A stretch of 64,000 nucleotides of DNA, from NCBI RefSeq assembly GCF_900215205.1, contig NZ_OBDY01000017.1, forward strand, positions 69,381 to 133,380, read 5' to 3'. Each line of letters starts with the position of its first letter. The first letter of the stretch is position 1. The stretch comes from Paractinoplanes atraurantiacus (GTDB lineage Bacteria > Actinomycetota > Actinomycetes > Mycobacteriales > Micromonosporaceae). Shown one piece after another: positions 19,882 through 33,327 of this stretch. Below the pieces are notes generated by a model. It was not told where the DNA came from, did no database searches, and saw nothing but the letters and a program-made list of their open reading frames with translations. The position numbers and the translations under genes are program-made.

Positions 19882-19907
19882 CCCGTCCCGTGAGGCGGGG
19901 AAGGAGG
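19882..19907 (+). promoter_or_regulatory. PyrR-binding RNA element overlapping the pyr leader and SD
   Basis: TCCCGTGAGGC (19886-19896) fits the conserved PyrR-recognition sequence UCCNGNGAGGY, presented in a small hairpin with stem CCCG/CGGG (19882-19885 with 19896-19899). The Shine-Dalgarno AAGGAGG (19901-19907) follows immediately, six bases before the pyrR GTG. This suggests UMP-dependent PyrR repression of translation initiation, as reported for mycobacterial pyr operons, rather than Bacillus-style attenuation. Confidence 0.75.
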
Positions 19908-19913
19908 TCCGCC

Positions 19914-20474
19914 GTGGCGCAGCCACGTGCCGACACGCCCAGCAAGATCATTTTGAGCGCGTCCGACCTGCACCGGGTCGTCGACCGTGTCGCTCATCAG
20001 ATCCTGGAGAAGACGTCCGGCGCCACCGGCACCGTTCTTCTCGGGATTCCCACCCGCGGCGTGCCGCTGGCCCACCGCCTGGCCGCCCGCATTCACGCGT
20101 TCGAGGGCATCGACGTGCCCGTCGGATCGCTCGACATCACCCTCTACCGCGACGACCTGCGGCTGCACGCCACCCGCGCGCTCGGCAAGACCGAGCTGCC
20201 CGGCGGCGGCATCGACGGCCTGCGGGTCATCCTCGTCGACGACGTGCTGTTCAGCGGCCGCACGGTCCGCGCCGCCCTGGACGCCCTGAACGACGAGGGC
20301 CGCCCCAGCTCGGTGCAGCTCGCGGTGCTGGTCGACCGGGGCCACCGGCAGCTGCCGATCCGCGCCGACTACGTCGGCAAGAACATTCCGACCGCGCTCT
20401 CGGAGAGCGTCCGCGTCTCACTGACCGAGACGGACGGGCTCGACGAGGTACGACTGACGGGGAGTGAGAAGTGA
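19914..20474 (+). CDS. pyrR: PyrR, pyr operon regulator / uracil phosphoribosyltransferase
   Basis: 186 residues from GTG 19914, which has a perfect AAGGAGG six bases upstream. The PRPP-binding loop [18 protein letters not shown] (type I phosphoribosyltransferase) and [12 protein letters not shown] are visible, as is [18 protein letters not shown]. It senses UMP and binds pyr mRNA. First gene of the pyrimidine operon; it overlaps pyrB by 4 nt. Confidence 0.95.
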   Translation: MAQPRADTPSKIILSASDLHRVVDRVAHQILEKTSGATGTVLLGIPTRGVPLAHRLAARIHAFEGIDVPVGSLDITLYRDDLRLHATRALGKTELPGGGIDGLRVILVDDVLFSGRTVRAALDALNDEGRPSSVQLAVLVDRGHRQLPIRADYVGKNIPTALSESVRVSLTETDGLDEVRLTGSEK

Positions 20475-21394
20475 TCAAGCATCTCCGTTCGGCCGCCGAT
20501 CTCGACGCGGCCACCGCCACCCTGATCCTGGACACCGCGGGCGAGATGGCCGCCCTGGCCGGCCGCGAGGTCAAGAAACTGCCGACGCTGCGCGGCCGCA
20601 CCGTGGTCAACCTCTTCTACGAGGACTCGACACGCACCCGCATCTCGTTCGAGGCGGCGGCCAAGCGCCTCTCGGCCGACGTCATCAACTTCTCGGCCAA
20701 GGGCTCCAGCGTCTCCAAGGGCGAGAGCCTCAAGGACACCGCGCTGACCCTGCAGGCCATGGGCGCCGACGCGGTCGTCATCCGGCACCCCGCGTCGGGC
20801 GCGCCGCACCGGCTGGCCCAGTGGGTCGACGGGTCGGTGGTCAACGCCGGCGACGGCACGCACGAGCACCCCACCCAGGCGCTGCTGGACGCGTACACGA
20901 TGCGCTCCCGTCTCGGGAAGCTCGACGGGCTGAACGTCGCCATCGTGGGTGACGTGCTTCACAGTCGTGTCGCGCGATCAAACCTTCTGCTGCTCACGAC
21001 CCTGGGCGCTTCCGTGACCCTGGTCGGGCCGCCGACGCTGATCCCGCTGGACGTCGCGGCCGCGCTGTCGCCCTCGGCAAAAGTGTCGTACGACCTCGAT
21101 AGCGTCCTGCCCGACATGGACGTCGTGATGATGCTTCGCGTGCAGACCGAGCGCATGCAGGACTCGTACTTCCCGTCCGCGCGGGAATACAGCCGGCGCT
21201 ACGGTCTCGACCTCGCGCGCATGCGCAAGATGCCCGAGCACGCGATCGTCATGCACCCCGGCCCGATGAACCGGGGCATGGAGATCACGCCCGAGGTGGC
21301 CGACTCCTCCCGATCCACCATCGTCGAACAGGTCGCCAACGGGGTCAGCGCCCGCATGGCCGTCCTTTATCTGCTGCTTGGGGGCAAGGCGTGA
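20471..21394 (+). CDS. pyrB: Aspartate carbamoyltransferase catalytic subunit
   Basis: 307 residues. It condenses carbamoyl phosphate with aspartate. The carbamoyl-phosphate loop [13 protein letters not shown], the [11 protein letters not shown] region, the flexible-loop segment [11 protein letters not shown] and a late [11 protein letters not shown] are all intact. No regulatory pyrI lies next to it, as in other actinobacteria. It overlaps both neighbours by 4 nt (translational coupling). Confidence 0.97.
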   Translation: MIKHLRSAADLDAATATLILDTAGEMAALAGREVKKLPTLRGRTVVNLFYEDSTRTRISFEAAAKRLSADVINFSAKGSSVSKGESLKDTALTLQAMGADAVVIRHPASGAPHRLAQWVDGSVVNAGDGTHEHPTQALLDAYTMRSRLGKLDGLNVAIVGDVLHSRVARSNLLLLTTLGASVTLVGPPTLIPLDVAAALSPSAKVSYDLDSVLPDMDVVMMLRVQTERMQDSYFPSAREYSRRYGLDLARMRKMPEHAIVMHPGPMNRGMEITPEVADSSRSTIVEQVANGVSARMAVLYLLLGGKA

Positions 21395-22653
21395 GCTCGT
21401 TCGTTCTTCGTGGGGTCTCGGTACTCGGTGGGGCGCCCACCGACCTGTTCATCCGCGACGGCGTGATCTCGTCGGAGGCGCCTGACGCGGAGATCATCGA
21501 CGCCGCCGGCCTGGTCGCGCTGCCGGGCCTGGTCGACCTGCACACCCACCTGCGCGAGCCGGGCCGCGAGGACGCCGAGACGGTCGAGACCGGCTCCCGG
21601 GCGGCCGCGCTCGGCGGCTACACGGCGGTCTTCGCGATGGCCAACACCTCGCCGGTGGCCGACACCGCGGGCGTGGTCGAGCAGGTCTGGCGGCTGGGCC
21701 GCGAGGCCGGCCTGGTCGACGTGCAGCCGATCGGCGCCGTCACCGTCGGGCTGGCCGGCAAGCAGCTGGCCGAGCTGGGCGCGATGGCCACCTCGGCCGC
21801 CGGGGTGCGCATCTTCTCCGACGACGGCTTCTGTGTCGCCGACCCGCGCCTCATGCGCCGCGCCCTGGAATACGTGAAGGCGTTCGACGGCATCATCGCC
21901 CAGCACGCCGAGGAGCCCCGGCTCACCGAGGGCGCCCAGATGCACGAGGGCGAGGTCAGCACCCGCCTCGGTCTCACCGGCTGGCCCGCGGTCGCCGAGG
22001 AGGCGATCATCGCCCGCGACGTGCTGCTGGCCGAGCACGTGGGCAGCCGCCTGCACGTCTGCCACGTCTCCACCGCCGGCTCGGTCGAGGTGCTCCGGCA
22101 GGCCAAGGCCCGCGGCGTCCGCGTCACGGCCGAGGTCACGCCGCACCACCTGTTGCTCACCGACGAGCTGGCCGCGTCCTACGACCCGGTCTTCAAGGTC
22201 AACCCCCCATTGCGTACGGCCTCAGACGTGCACGCCCTGCGCGAAGCGCTGATCGAGGGTGTCATCGATGTGGTCGCGACCGACCACGCGCCGCACGCGG
22301 TGGAGGACAAGGAGTGCGAGTGGGCGTACGCCCGGCCCGGCATGGTGGGGCTGGAGACGGCGCTGCCGGTCGTGCTCTCGGTGCTGGGCGAGCGTTGGGA
22401 GCTGATCGCCGACCGCATGTCCCGCACCCCCGCCAAGATCGCGGGCCTCACCGGCCACGGCACCGACCTGGCGGTCGGCAGCCCGGCCAACCTCACGCTG
22501 GTGGACCCGTCCGCCCGCCGGGTCGTCGACCCGGCCGAGCTGGCGAGCCGCAGCCGCAACACACCGTACGCGGGCACCACCCTGCCGGGTCGCATCGTGG
22601 CGACGTTCCTCCGGGGAGTTCCTACGGTCCTCGATGGGAAGGCTGTTAAGTGA
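21391..22653 (+). CDS. pyrC: Dihydroorotase
   Basis: 420 residues from GTG. A type I (long) dihydroorotase of the amidohydrolase superfamily: metal-binding [25 protein letters not shown], histidines in [13 protein letters not shown], and [13 protein letters not shown] with the catalytic aspartate. It cyclises carbamoyl aspartate to dihydroorotate. It overlaps carA by 4 nt in the operon. Confidence 0.97.
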   Translation: MSSFVLRGVSVLGGAPTDLFIRDGVISSEAPDAEIIDAAGLVALPGLVDLHTHLREPGREDAETVETGSRAAALGGYTAVFAMANTSPVADTAGVVEQVWRLGREAGLVDVQPIGAVTVGLAGKQLAELGAMATSAAGVRIFSDDGFCVADPRLMRRALEYVKAFDGIIAQHAEEPRLTEGAQMHEGEVSTRLGLTGWPAVAEEAIIARDVLLAEHVGSRLHVCHVSTAGSVEVLRQAKARGVRVTAEVTPHHLLLTDELAASYDPVFKVNPPLRTASDVHALREALIEGVIDVVATDHAPHAVEDKECEWAYARPGMVGLETALPVVLSVLGERWELIADRMSRTPAKIAGLTGHGTDLAVGSPANLTLVDPSARRVVDPAELASRSRNTPYAGTTLPGRIVATFLRGVPTVLDGKAVK

Positions 22654-23756
22654 CAAAAGCGATTTTGGTCCTGGAAGACGGACGGACCTTCTCCGGTACG
22701 GCATACGGCGCTGTCGGGGAGACGTTCGGCGAGGCCGTCTTCACGACCGGCATGACGGGATATCAGGAGACGCTGACCGACCCCTCGTACCACAAGCAGG
22801 TCGTCGTTCAGACCGCGCCGCAGATCGGCAACACGGGCGTCAACGAGGAGGACGACGAGTCCTCTCGCATCTGGGTCGCCGGCTATGTCGTGCGCGACCC
22901 GGCCCGCCGGCCCTCCAACTGGCGCTCCACCGGTGACCTCGGCGAGCGCCTGGCCGCCGAGGGGATCGTCGGGATCAGCGGCGTCGACACCCGGGCCCTG
23001 ACCCGCCACCTGCGCTCGCGCGGCGCGATGCGAGTCGGCATCTCCTCGGTCGACCTCGACCCGCAGTCGCTGCTGGCGCGTGTCCAGGCTCAGCCGCAGA
23101 TGGTCGGCGCCGACCTCTCGGCCGAGGTCTCCACACCGTCCCGCTACACCGTCGACTCGGTTGGCGAGCACCGCTACACGGTGGCCGCGCTCGACCTGGG
23201 CATCAAGCGCAACGTCACCCGGCGCCTGGCCTCGCGCGGAGTGACCACTCACGTCTTCCCGGCCTCCGCGACCATCGATGACCTGCTCGCGGTCAGCCCC
23301 GACGCGGTGTTCTTCTCGCCCGGCCCGGGTGACCCGGCCACGGCGGACGGGCCGGTCGCGCTGGCCCGCGAGGTCATGCGCCGCGAGAAGCCGCTGTTCG
23401 GCATCTGCTTCGGTTCGCAGATCCTCGGCCGGGCGCTCGGCTTCGGCACGTACAAGCTGGGCTACGGCCACCGCGGCATCAACCAGCCGGTGCTCGACAA
23501 GACCACCGGCAAGGTCGAGGTGACCAGCCACAACCACGGCTTCGCGGTCGACGCCCCGCTGAACAAGGTGATCGACACCGACTTCGGCGCCGTCGAGGTG
23601 TCGCACGTGTGCCTCAACGACGACGTGGTCGAGGGCCTGCGGGGCATCGAGGTCCCCGCGTTCACCGTCCAGTACCACCCCGAGGCCGCTGCCGGCCCGC
23701 ACGACGCCGACTACCTGTTCGACCGGTTCGTCGAGCTCGTGGAAAAGAAGGGCTGA
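22650..23756 (+). CDS. carA: Carbamoyl phosphate synthase small (glutaminase) subunit
   Basis: 368 residues from GTG. The N-terminal CPSase small-subunit domain ([29 protein letters not shown]) precedes a class I glutamine amidotransferase with catalytic cysteine in [12 protein letters not shown] (about residue 252) and the His-Glu pair in [10 protein letters not shown] (about 342). It supplies ammonia to CarB. Five-base gap to carB. Confidence 0.97.
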   Translation: MTKAILVLEDGRTFSGTAYGAVGETFGEAVFTTGMTGYQETLTDPSYHKQVVVQTAPQIGNTGVNEEDDESSRIWVAGYVVRDPARRPSNWRSTGDLGERLAAEGIVGISGVDTRALTRHLRSRGAMRVGISSVDLDPQSLLARVQAQPQMVGADLSAEVSTPSRYTVDSVGEHRYTVAALDLGIKRNVTRRLASRGVTTHVFPASATIDDLLAVSPDAVFFSPGPGDPATADGPVALAREVMRREKPLFGICFGSQILGRALGFGTYKLGYGHRGINQPVLDKTTGKVEVTSHNHGFAVDAPLNKVIDTDFGAVEVSHVCLNDDVVEGLRGIEVPAFTVQYHPEAAAGPHDADYLFDRFVELVEKKG

Positions 23757-23761
23757 CCCAC

Positions 23762-27072
<3,311 letters not shown>

Positions 27073-27076
<4 letters not shown>

Positions 27077-28101
27077 CCCTCTTCGAGTCCACCGTCCGGC
27101 CGGTCCTGTTCCGGCTGGGCGGTGGCGACGCCGAGGCGGCGCACGAGTTCACGCTGCACCGGCTGGCTGGGCTGCCGGCGCCGGCGCGGTCACTGATGCG
27201 GGCCCGCTACGCGACGAGCGCGCCGGTCGAGGCGTTCGGGGTCCGCTTCCCGAACGCGGTCGGCCTGGCCGCCGGCATGGACAAGAACGGCATCGCGCTG
27301 CCGGCCTGGCCGGCCCTCGGGTTCGGCTTCGTCGAGGTCGGCACGGTCACCGCGAAGGCGCAGCCCGGCAACGACAAGCCGCGGCTGTTCCGCCTGCGCG
27401 GCAGCGAGGCGATCATCAACCGGATGGGCTTCAACAACGCCGGCGCGGCCGCCCTGGCCACCCGCCTGGCCGCGCTGGGCCCGATCGGGGTGCCGCTGGG
27501 CGTCTCGCTCGGCAAGTCGAAGGTGACCCCGCTGGAGGAGGCGGTCGAGGACTACTTGACCTCGCACCGCCTGCTCCACCCGTACGCGGACTACATCGCG
27601 GTCAACGTCTCCTCGCCGAACACGCCGGGCCTGCGCAGCCTGCAGGACAAGTCGGCGATCGCCGACCTGCTGAAGGCCCTGGTCGGCCCCAAGCCGGTGC
27701 TCGTGAAGATCGCCCCCGACCTGACCGAGCCGGCCATCGCGGAACTCCTCGAGGTCTGCCTGAGCCACGGCGCGGCCGGCGTGATCGCCACGAACACGAC
27801 GCTGTCCCGCGACGGCCTGGCCCAGTCGGACCAGCCCCGGGCGACGGAGGCGGGCGGCTTGTCCGGCCGCCCCCTGACGGAGAAGGCCCGCAAGGTGGTC
27901 CACTTCGTCCACACGGAAACCGGCGGCCGCCTCCCGATCATCGGAGTGGGCGGCATCATGGAGCCGGACGACGCGGCCCGCCTGCTCGACGCGGGCGCCT
28001 CACTGGTCCAGCTCTACAGCGGCTTCATCTACCGCGGCCCGGCTTTGGTGCGGGCCGCGGCCAAGGCCGCCGCCAACCACCAGGCGGCCTCGGCGCGATG
28101 A
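27073..28101 (+). CDS. pyrD: Dihydroorotate dehydrogenase, quinone type (class 2)
   Basis: 342 residues. FMN enzyme oxidising dihydroorotate with membrane quinone. Class 2 is indicated by the serine base in [14 protein letters not shown], the N-terminal extension of about 40 residues and the motifs [33 protein letters not shown] and, near the end, [20 protein letters not shown]. The ATG overlaps the carB stop; its own stop overlaps bioA, tying biotin and pyrimidine genes into one transcript. Confidence 0.97.
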
Positions 28102-29453
28102 CCACCCCTCCGCCCCCGGGCAGCACGTCACCTCCGGCCGGCGGGTCGGGGCGGTTGCTCGCGCTGGATCGGGCGCATGTCTGGCATCCGTATGGGCCGA
28201 TGCCCGGGCGGAGTGAGCCCTATCTGGTCGAGAGCGCTTCGGGCGTGCGGCTGAAGCTCGCCGACGGCCGTGAGCTGGTCGACGGGATGTCGTCGTGGTG
28301 GGCGGCGATCCACGGCTATCGGCATCCGGTGCTGGACGAGGCGCTGATCGAGCAGTCGCGGCGGATGAGCCATGTGATGTTCGGCGGGCTCACCCACGAG
28401 CCGGCCATCGAGCTCGCGGCCGAACTCGTCGAGCTCGCGCCTCGGGCGGGCGGCTCAGCGTCGTCCGGCTCAGCGTCGTCGGGCGCGCCGGGGTTGGAGC
28501 ACGTCTTTCTCTGCGACTCGGGGTCGGTCAGCGTCGAGGTCGCCTTCAAGATGGCTCTTCAGGCGCAGCGGGCGCTCGGGCATCCGGGGCGGCGGCGGCT
28601 CGCGACCTGGCGGGGTGGCTATCACGGGGACACCTTCCATCCGATGAGCGTGTGTGACCCGGATGGTGGGATGCATTCGCTGTGGAGCGGGGTGCTGCCG
28701 GCGCAGGTCTTCGTTGACGCGCCTCCGGTTGAGTTCGACGAGGCGTACGCGGAAAAGCTCGTTGAAATGATTGCGCGGCACTCGGGGGAGATCGCGGCGG
28801 TGGTCGTCGAGCCGGTCGTGCAGGGCGCGGGTGGCATGCGGTTTCATGATCCGCGTTACCTGCGCGTGCTGCGGGAGGCGACCGAGGCGTACGGCATCCT
28901 TCTGATCTTCGATGAGATCGCCACGGGGTTCGGGCGGACCGGGAAGCTCTTCGCGGCCGAGCACGCCGGGGTCGTGCCCGACATCATGTGTGTCGGGAAG
29001 GCGCTCACCGGTGGCTACCTGACGCTCGCGGCGGCGCTGTGCACGACCGCGGTCGCCGAGGCGATCTCGGGCGGCGCGGGCGGGGGGCTCATGCACGGGC
29101 CGACCTTCATGGGTAATCCGCTCGCGTGCGCGGTCGCCAGAGCGTCGCTGCGGCTTCTGCGGGACGGGGCCTGGGTAGATCAAGTGCGACTGATCGGAAA
29201 CGGTCTCAGGGACGGCCTGGAGCCGTTGCGTGGGCGGCCCGGCGTCGCGGACGTCCGGGTCCTGGGCGCCATGGGGGTGGTGCAGCTGGATCATGACGTG
29301 GACATGCACGCCGCGACGGCCGCGGCGGTCGCCGAGGGGGTCTGGTTGCGGCCGTTCCGCGACCTCGTCTACACGATGCCGCCGTACGTCACCGGGGCCG
29401 AGGACGTCGCCCGGATCGTCGCGGGGGTCGCCGCGGCGGCCACTGTCGGCTGA
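28098..29453 (+). CDS. bioA: Adenosylmethionine-8-amino-7-oxononanoate aminotransferase
   Basis: 451 residues. PLP class III aminotransferase of biotin synthesis that uses SAM as amino donor. Seen: [83 protein letters not shown], catalytic lysine in [15 protein letters not shown], and [17 protein letters not shown] short Gly/Ser/Ala insert ([15 protein letters not shown]) near residue 120 is unusual and looks like a low-complexity expansion. Its place between pyrD and pyrF, overlapping pyrD by 4 nt, is odd because no other bio gene is in the window. Confidence 0.95.
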   Translation: MTTPPPPGSTSPPAGGSGRLLALDRAHVWHPYGPMPGRSEPYLVESASGVRLKLADGRELVDGMSSWWAAIHGYRHPVLDEALIEQSRRMSHVMFGGLTHEPAIELAAELVELAPRAGGSASSGSASSGAPGLEHVFLCDSGSVSVEVAFKMALQAQRALGHPGRRRLATWRGGYHGDTFHPMSVCDPDGGMHSLWSGVLPAQVFVDAPPVEFDEAYAEKLVEMIARHSGEIAAVVVEPVVQGAGGMRFHDPRYLRVLREATEAYGILLIFDEIATGFGRTGKLFAAEHAGVVPDIMCVGKALTGGYLTLAAALCTTAVAEAISGGAGGGLMHGPTFMGNPLACAVARASLRLLRDGAWVDQVRLIGNGLRDGLEPLRGRPGVADVRVLGAMGVVQLDHDVDMHAATAAAVAEGVWLRPFRDLVYTMPPYVTGAEDVARIVAGVAAAATVG

Positions 29454-29489
29454 TTTCGGCGCACTGCGGCGCAGAACACACTGAGATTT

Positions 29490-29640
29490 TTCGACTGCTT
29501 TGTCCGGCCGCTGCCCGGCCGGTTGATCCGACCGTTTTGTCCGGCTGAAGGCGTTGAGGCCACGCCGACCGAGCGCCCGTTTTGTCTGGCTCACCCGCGG
29601 GGCGCCGGTCCGGTTTGTCCCGGCCGCCTGGCCGCCCGTC
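29490..29640. repeat. Degenerate TTTTGTCCGGC motifs between bioA and pyrF
   Basis: Variants of CCGTTTTGTCCGGC occur four times, with TTTGT at 29499, 29536, 29581 and 29614, in a G+C-rich spacer. On the minus strand they read as GCCGGACAAAACGG. The first unit of the 9.3-kb array contains GGCGGACAAAG, so a distant relation is possible but weak. No gene is seen in this 261-nt gap. Confidence 0.45.
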
Positions 29641-29714
29641 AACGCAGGACTCGCATTACCGCATCGGCCGCCCGAGCGCTGGCGGCCACCCGACACGGAA
29701 GAGGAATGACAGCG

Positions 29715-30545
29715 ATGGAGACCTTCGGCAAGCGCCTCGTGGAGGCGACCGCCAAGCGCGGCCAGTTGTGCGTCGGCATCGATCCGCACGCCGCCCTGCT
29801 GGCCAAGTGGGGCCTGTCCGACGACGTGGCCGGCCTGGAACGCTTCGCCCTAACGGTGGTCGAGGCCCTGGCCGATCGGGTGGCCGTGCTGAAGCCCCAG
29901 TCCGCGTTTTTCGAGAGATTTGGGTCACGCGGCATCGGCATTCTTGAGTCAACTATCCGACAGTCCCGGGAGGCCGGAGCCCTCGTTCTGCTCGACGTGA
30001 AGCGCGGCGACATCGGTTCGACCATGGCCGCGTACGCCTCCGCTTACCTGGATCCGGCGAGTTCTCTGCGTGCCGACGCGATTACTGTGAGTCCCTATCT
30101 CGGATTCGGATCGTTGCAGCCGGCACTCGACGTCGCGGCCGCCAACGGCGGCGGCGTCTTCGTCCTGGGACTGACGTCCAATCCGGAGGGACCGTCCGTC
30201 CAGCATGCCGTCGGCGCCGGCGGCAAGACCGTCGCGCAAACGATGATCGACGAGATTTCCCAGCTCAACAAGGGTGCGGAGCCCCTCGGGAGCTTCGGTC
30301 TGGTGATCGGCGCGACGATCGGCGAGACCGGTCACGACCTGTCCGCAGTGAACGGTCCACTGCTCGCACCGGGCCTCGGAGCGCAGGGCGCGACCCCCTC
30401 CGACCTGCGCCGCGTCTTCGGCGAAAGCCTGCGTAACGTGCTGCCGTCGTACTCACGGGAAGTTCTGACAGCGGGACCATCAGTGGCCGAGCTGCGTCTA
30501 GCAGCCGAGCGCGCCACAGACGAGTGCGCAGCTGCGCTCGGGTGA
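29715..30545 (+). CDS. pyrF: Orotidine 5'-phosphate decarboxylase, type 2
   Basis: 276 residues from ATG 29715 (GAGGA nine to ten bases upstream; ATG 29706 would add three residues). It decarboxylates OMP to UMP, completing the pyrimidine set. Active-site motif LLDVKRGDIGSTMAAYA, GIDPH near the N-terminus, VLKPQSAFFERFG, and VIGATIGETG late. The type 2 (long) form is usual in actinobacteria. A 261-nt repeat-bearing spacer separates it from bioA, so it may have its own promoter. Confidence 0.96.
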   Translation: METFGKRLVEATAKRGQLCVGIDPHAALLAKWGLSDDVAGLERFALTVVEALADRVAVLKPQSAFFERFGSRGIGILESTIRQSREAGALVLLDVKRGDIGSTMAAYASAYLDPASSLRADAITVSPYLGFGSLQPALDVAAANGGGVFVLGLTSNPEGPSVQHAVGAGGKTVAQTMIDEISQLNKGAEPLGSFGLVIGATIGETGHDLSAVNGPLLAPGLGAQGATPSDLRRVFGESLRNVLPSYSREVLTAGPSVAELRLAAERATDECAAALG

Positions 30546-30732
30546 AAAGGTCCCTGCTTACCAGGGACGCGAACAGCGGGCGCGGGGGTACCCCCACGTT
30601 GCCGAAAGCGCCGTTGACCGCTAGTTTTCCCGGCGCCGGGGAACCACATGCCCCTTTGGTTACCTGGCACACCACGTTTCACAGAAGCGCCGGTATTGAC
30701 CTACCGTCGCGATAGGGACCTGAGGAGAACTG

Positions 30733-31050
30733 GTGCCGCTCCCGTCACTGAGCCCCGAGCAGCGCGCTGCAGCGCTGGAGAAGGCCGCGGAAGTCCGCAA
30801 GGCTCGGGCTGAGCTGAAGGAACAGCTCAAGTCCGGCAAGACCACCCTCGCCGCGGTGCTCGACCGCGCGGAGGAGGACGAGGTCGTCGGCAAGCTGAAG
30901 GTTTCGGCCGTGCTTCAGGCGCTGCCGGGCATCGGCAAGATCCGCGCGACGCAGATCATGGAGAAGCTCAAGATCGCTGACAGCCGCCGGCTGCGCGGTC
31001 TCGGCGACCAGCAGCGCAAGGCCCTCCTGGGGGAGTTCGCTGCGAACTGA
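30733..31050 (+). CDS. mihF: Actinobacterial integration host factor
   Basis: 105 residues from GTG 30733 with GGAG five bases upstream. The actinobacterial IHF signature is complete: LSPEQRAAALEKAAEVRKAR at the N-terminus, then LKVSAVLQALPGIGKIRA with a helix-two-turn-helix and the C-terminal RRLRGLGDQQRKALLGEF. A nucleoid-associated protein, unrelated in fold to enterobacterial IHF. Its position just before gmk-rpoZ is conserved. Confidence 0.95.
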   Translation: MPLPSLSPEQRAAALEKAAEVRKARAELKEQLKSGKTTLAAVLDRAEEDEVVGKLKVSAVLQALPGIGKIRATQIMEKLKIADSRRLRGLGDQQRKALLGEFAAN

Positions 31051-31068
31051 CTCATGGGCTCGTGTTGA

Positions 31069-31683
31069 ATGAGCCTTGTGAGCATGGATGACGACGCGCG
31101 CCCGGCGGCCCGACTCACCGTCCTCTCCGGCCCCAGTGGGGTCGGCAAGGACAGCGTGATCGAGTTGATCCGGGCGCGCTCGCCTTGGATCAAGCTGTCC
31201 GTGTCCGTGACGACACGGAAGAAGCGCGACTACGAGACCGACGGCGAGCACTACCACTTCGTGACCCGCCAGGAGTTCCAGCGGCTGATCGATGGCGGTC
31301 AGCTGTTGGAGTGGGCCGAGTTCGCCGGCAACCTCTACGGCACGCCGCGGGCGCAGGTCGAGGGCTGGCTGGGCCAGGGCCGCCCGGTCCTGCTGAAGAT
31401 CGACCTGCAGGGCGCGCGCCAGGTCCGGGCCTCGATGCCCGACGCGCAACTGATCTTCCTGGCCCCGCCGAGCGTCGAGGAGCTGCGCCGCCGCCTGGTC
31501 GGCCGGGGCACCGACGACGAGGAGACCATCCGGCGCCGGCTCGCCCACGCGGACGAGGAACTGGAAGCCGAGAAGGAGTTCGACCGCACGGTCGTCAACG
31601 ACTTCGTCGAGCGCGCGGCGGACGAGCTGGTAGGATTGCTCGGTTCGTCATTTCTGACGCCAGCGCAAGCCCCAGAGCATTAA
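31069..31683 (+). CDS. gmk: Guanylate kinase
   Basis: 204 residues from ATG 31069; GTG 31078 and ATG 31084 are alternatives and no start has a strong SD. The P-loop [10 protein letters not shown] is followed by [21 protein letters not shown] (GMP-binding region) and [13 protein letters not shown]. Phosphorylates GMP to GDP. It is followed after 13 nt by rpoZ, the classical gmk-rpoZ-coaBC order. Confidence 0.95.
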   Translation: MSLVSMDDDARPAARLTVLSGPSGVGKDSVIELIRARSPWIKLSVSVTTRKKRDYETDGEHYHFVTRQEFQRLIDGGQLLEWAEFAGNLYGTPRAQVEGWLGQGRPVLLKIDLQGARQVRASMPDAQLIFLAPPSVEELRRRLVGRGTDDEETIRRRLAHADEELEAEKEFDRTVVNDFVERAADELVGLLGSSFLTPAQAPEH

Positions 31684-31696
31684 GGATCTTGAGACT

Positions 31697-31960
31697 GTGG
31701 GAACCATCGCGAACCCCGAAGGCATCACCAACCCGCCGATCGACGAGCTGCTGGACAAGACCTCGTCGAAGTACTCGCTGGTGATCTTCGCGGCCAAGCG
31801 CGCCCGTCAGGTCAACGCCTACTACAGCCAGCTCGGTGAGGGCCTCCTCGAGTATGTTGGCCCGCTCGTCGAGACGACCCCGCAGGAGAAGCCGCTCTCG
31901 ATCGCCATGCGCGAGATCAACGCCGGTCTCCTGACCGCCGAGGCGACCGACAACCCCTGA
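31697..31960 (+). CDS. rpoZ: RNA polymerase omega subunit
   Basis: 87 residues from GTG. The core motif is [20 protein letters not shown] followed by [12 protein letters not shown], which contacts beta-prime; the C-terminal [14 protein letters not shown] is also family-like. Omega assists assembly of RNA polymerase. Confidence 0.94.
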   Translation: MGTIANPEGITNPPIDELLDKTSSKYSLVIFAAKRARQVNAYYSQLGEGLLEYVGPLVETTPQEKPLSIAMREINAGLLTAEATDNP

Positions 31961-32055
31961 TCGGGTCACGTCACCGAACTTGGCGGCCCCGCGCCGCACG
32001 CGATCCCGCGTCCCCGAGAATGGGGCGCGGGATCGATTCGTTTCTGGGGGTCGCG

Positions 32056-33282
32056 GTGACTGAGGTCGTGCTCGGGGTCGGTGGCGGCATCGCCGCGTAC
32101 AAGGCGTGCGAGCTGCTCCGGCTGTTCACGGAGTCGGGCCATGGGGTGCGTGTGGTGCCCACGGCGTCGGCGCTGCAGTTCGTGGGGGCGCCCACGTGGG
32201 CGGCGCTGTCCGGGCGGCCCGTCGCGACCGAGGTGTGGGACGACGTGCATGAGGTGCCGCACGTGCGGATCGGGCGGGCGGCCGAGCTTGTCGTGGTGGC
32301 GCCGGCGACCGCTGATCTGCTGGCCAAGGCGGCGCACGGCATCGCCGACGATTTGCTGACGAACACGCTTCTCACGGCGACATGCCCGATCGTGTACGCG
32401 CCGGCCATGCACACCGAGATGTGGGAGAACCCGGCCACGCGGGCCAACGTGGCCACCCTGCGGGCGCGCGGCGCCGTCGTCATCGAGCCGGCGGTCGGGC
32501 GGCTGACCGGCAAGGACACCGGCAAGGGGCGCCTGCCGGATCCTTTCGAGATCTTCGAGCTTGCTCAGCGCGTACTCAAACGAGGTCTTGACCTTGATCT
32601 GCGAGGTCGTCACGTCGTGGTGACGGCGGGCGGGACGCGTGAGCCGCTCGATCCGGTCCGGTTCCTGGGAAATCGATCTTCCGGCAAGCAGGGGTACGCC
32701 CTGGCGAAGGCCGCCGCCGCGCGAGGGGCGCGCACGACGCTGATCGCGGCCAACGTGACGCTGCCCGATCCGGCGGGTGTCGAACTGATCAGGGTGGGTA
32801 CGACCGAGGAGTTGCGCGCGGCGACCGTGAAGGCGGCGGCCGAGGCGGACGTGATCGTGATGGCGGCGGCGCCGGCGGACTTCCGGCCGGTGACCGTCGC
32901 GGCCGAGAAGATCAAAAAGACAGACAGTGGAACGCCGGCGCCGATCGAGCTCACCACCAACCCGGACATCGCGGCGGAACTGGGCGCGGCCAAGCGGGAA
33001 GGGCAGGTCCTGGTGGCTTTCGCGGCCGAGACGCACGACGCCCTGGAGAACGCTCGGGCTAAGTTGATCAAGAAACGTGCCGACCTGATCGTCGTTAACG
33101 AGGTGGGAGTGGACCGCGTGTTCGGTGCCGACCACAATGAAGTCACGCTGCTGGGGGCTGACGGGAGTACGGCGGTTCACGCCGAACTCCCTAAAGACGA
33201 TGTGGCCGATATGATTTGGGACCGCGTCGCCGTCCTACTGGATGGGCAGGTGGGCGGCGGTGAGCCAGCCCGGGTGCGGTGA
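32056..33282 (+). CDS. coaBC: Bifunctional phosphopantothenoylcysteine decarboxylase/synthase
   Basis: 408 residues from GTG 32056 (GGGGG five bases upstream; an ATG at 32020 is possible). The N-terminal flavoprotein domain (VVLGVGGGIAAYKACELLRL, HVRIGRAAELVVVAPATADL, PAMHTEMWENP) decarboxylates; the C-terminal domain (VVTAGGTREPLDPVRFLGN, KQGYALA, AEKIKK, VAFAAETHD) ligates cysteine to 4'-phosphopantothenate. Two steps of CoA synthesis. Next in line is metK. Confidence 0.95.
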   Translation: MTEVVLGVGGGIAAYKACELLRLFTESGHGVRVVPTASALQFVGAPTWAALSGRPVATEVWDDVHEVPHVRIGRAAELVVVAPATADLLAKAAHGIADDLLTNTLLTATCPIVYAPAMHTEMWENPATRANVATLRARGAVVIEPAVGRLTGKDTGKGRLPDPFEIFELAQRVLKRGLDLDLRGRHVVVTAGGTREPLDPVRFLGNRSSGKQGYALAKAAAARGARTTLIAANVTLPDPAGVELIRVGTTEELRAATVKAAAEADVIVMAAAPADFRPVTVAAEKIKKTDSGTPAPIELTTNPDIAAELGAAKREGQVLVAFAAETHDALENARAKLIKKRADLIVVNEVGVDRVFGADHNEVTLLGADGSTAVHAELPKDDVADMIWDRVAVLLDGQVGGGEPARVR

Positions 33283-33327
33283 CTACACTTCCCGGTTACG
33301 TTGTATTCGACAAATCTGAGGAGCACC

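Noticed and set aside
30546-30732. GTCCCTG/CAGGGAC hairpin after pyrF as a terminator
   Set aside because: The 7-bp stem (30550-30568) lacks a T-tract and is short; it may stop transcription but the evidence is too thin to annotate.
33283-33327. SAM riboswitch upstream of metK
   Set aside because: The spacer from coaBC is only 45 nt and shows none of the SAM-riboswitch conserved segments.
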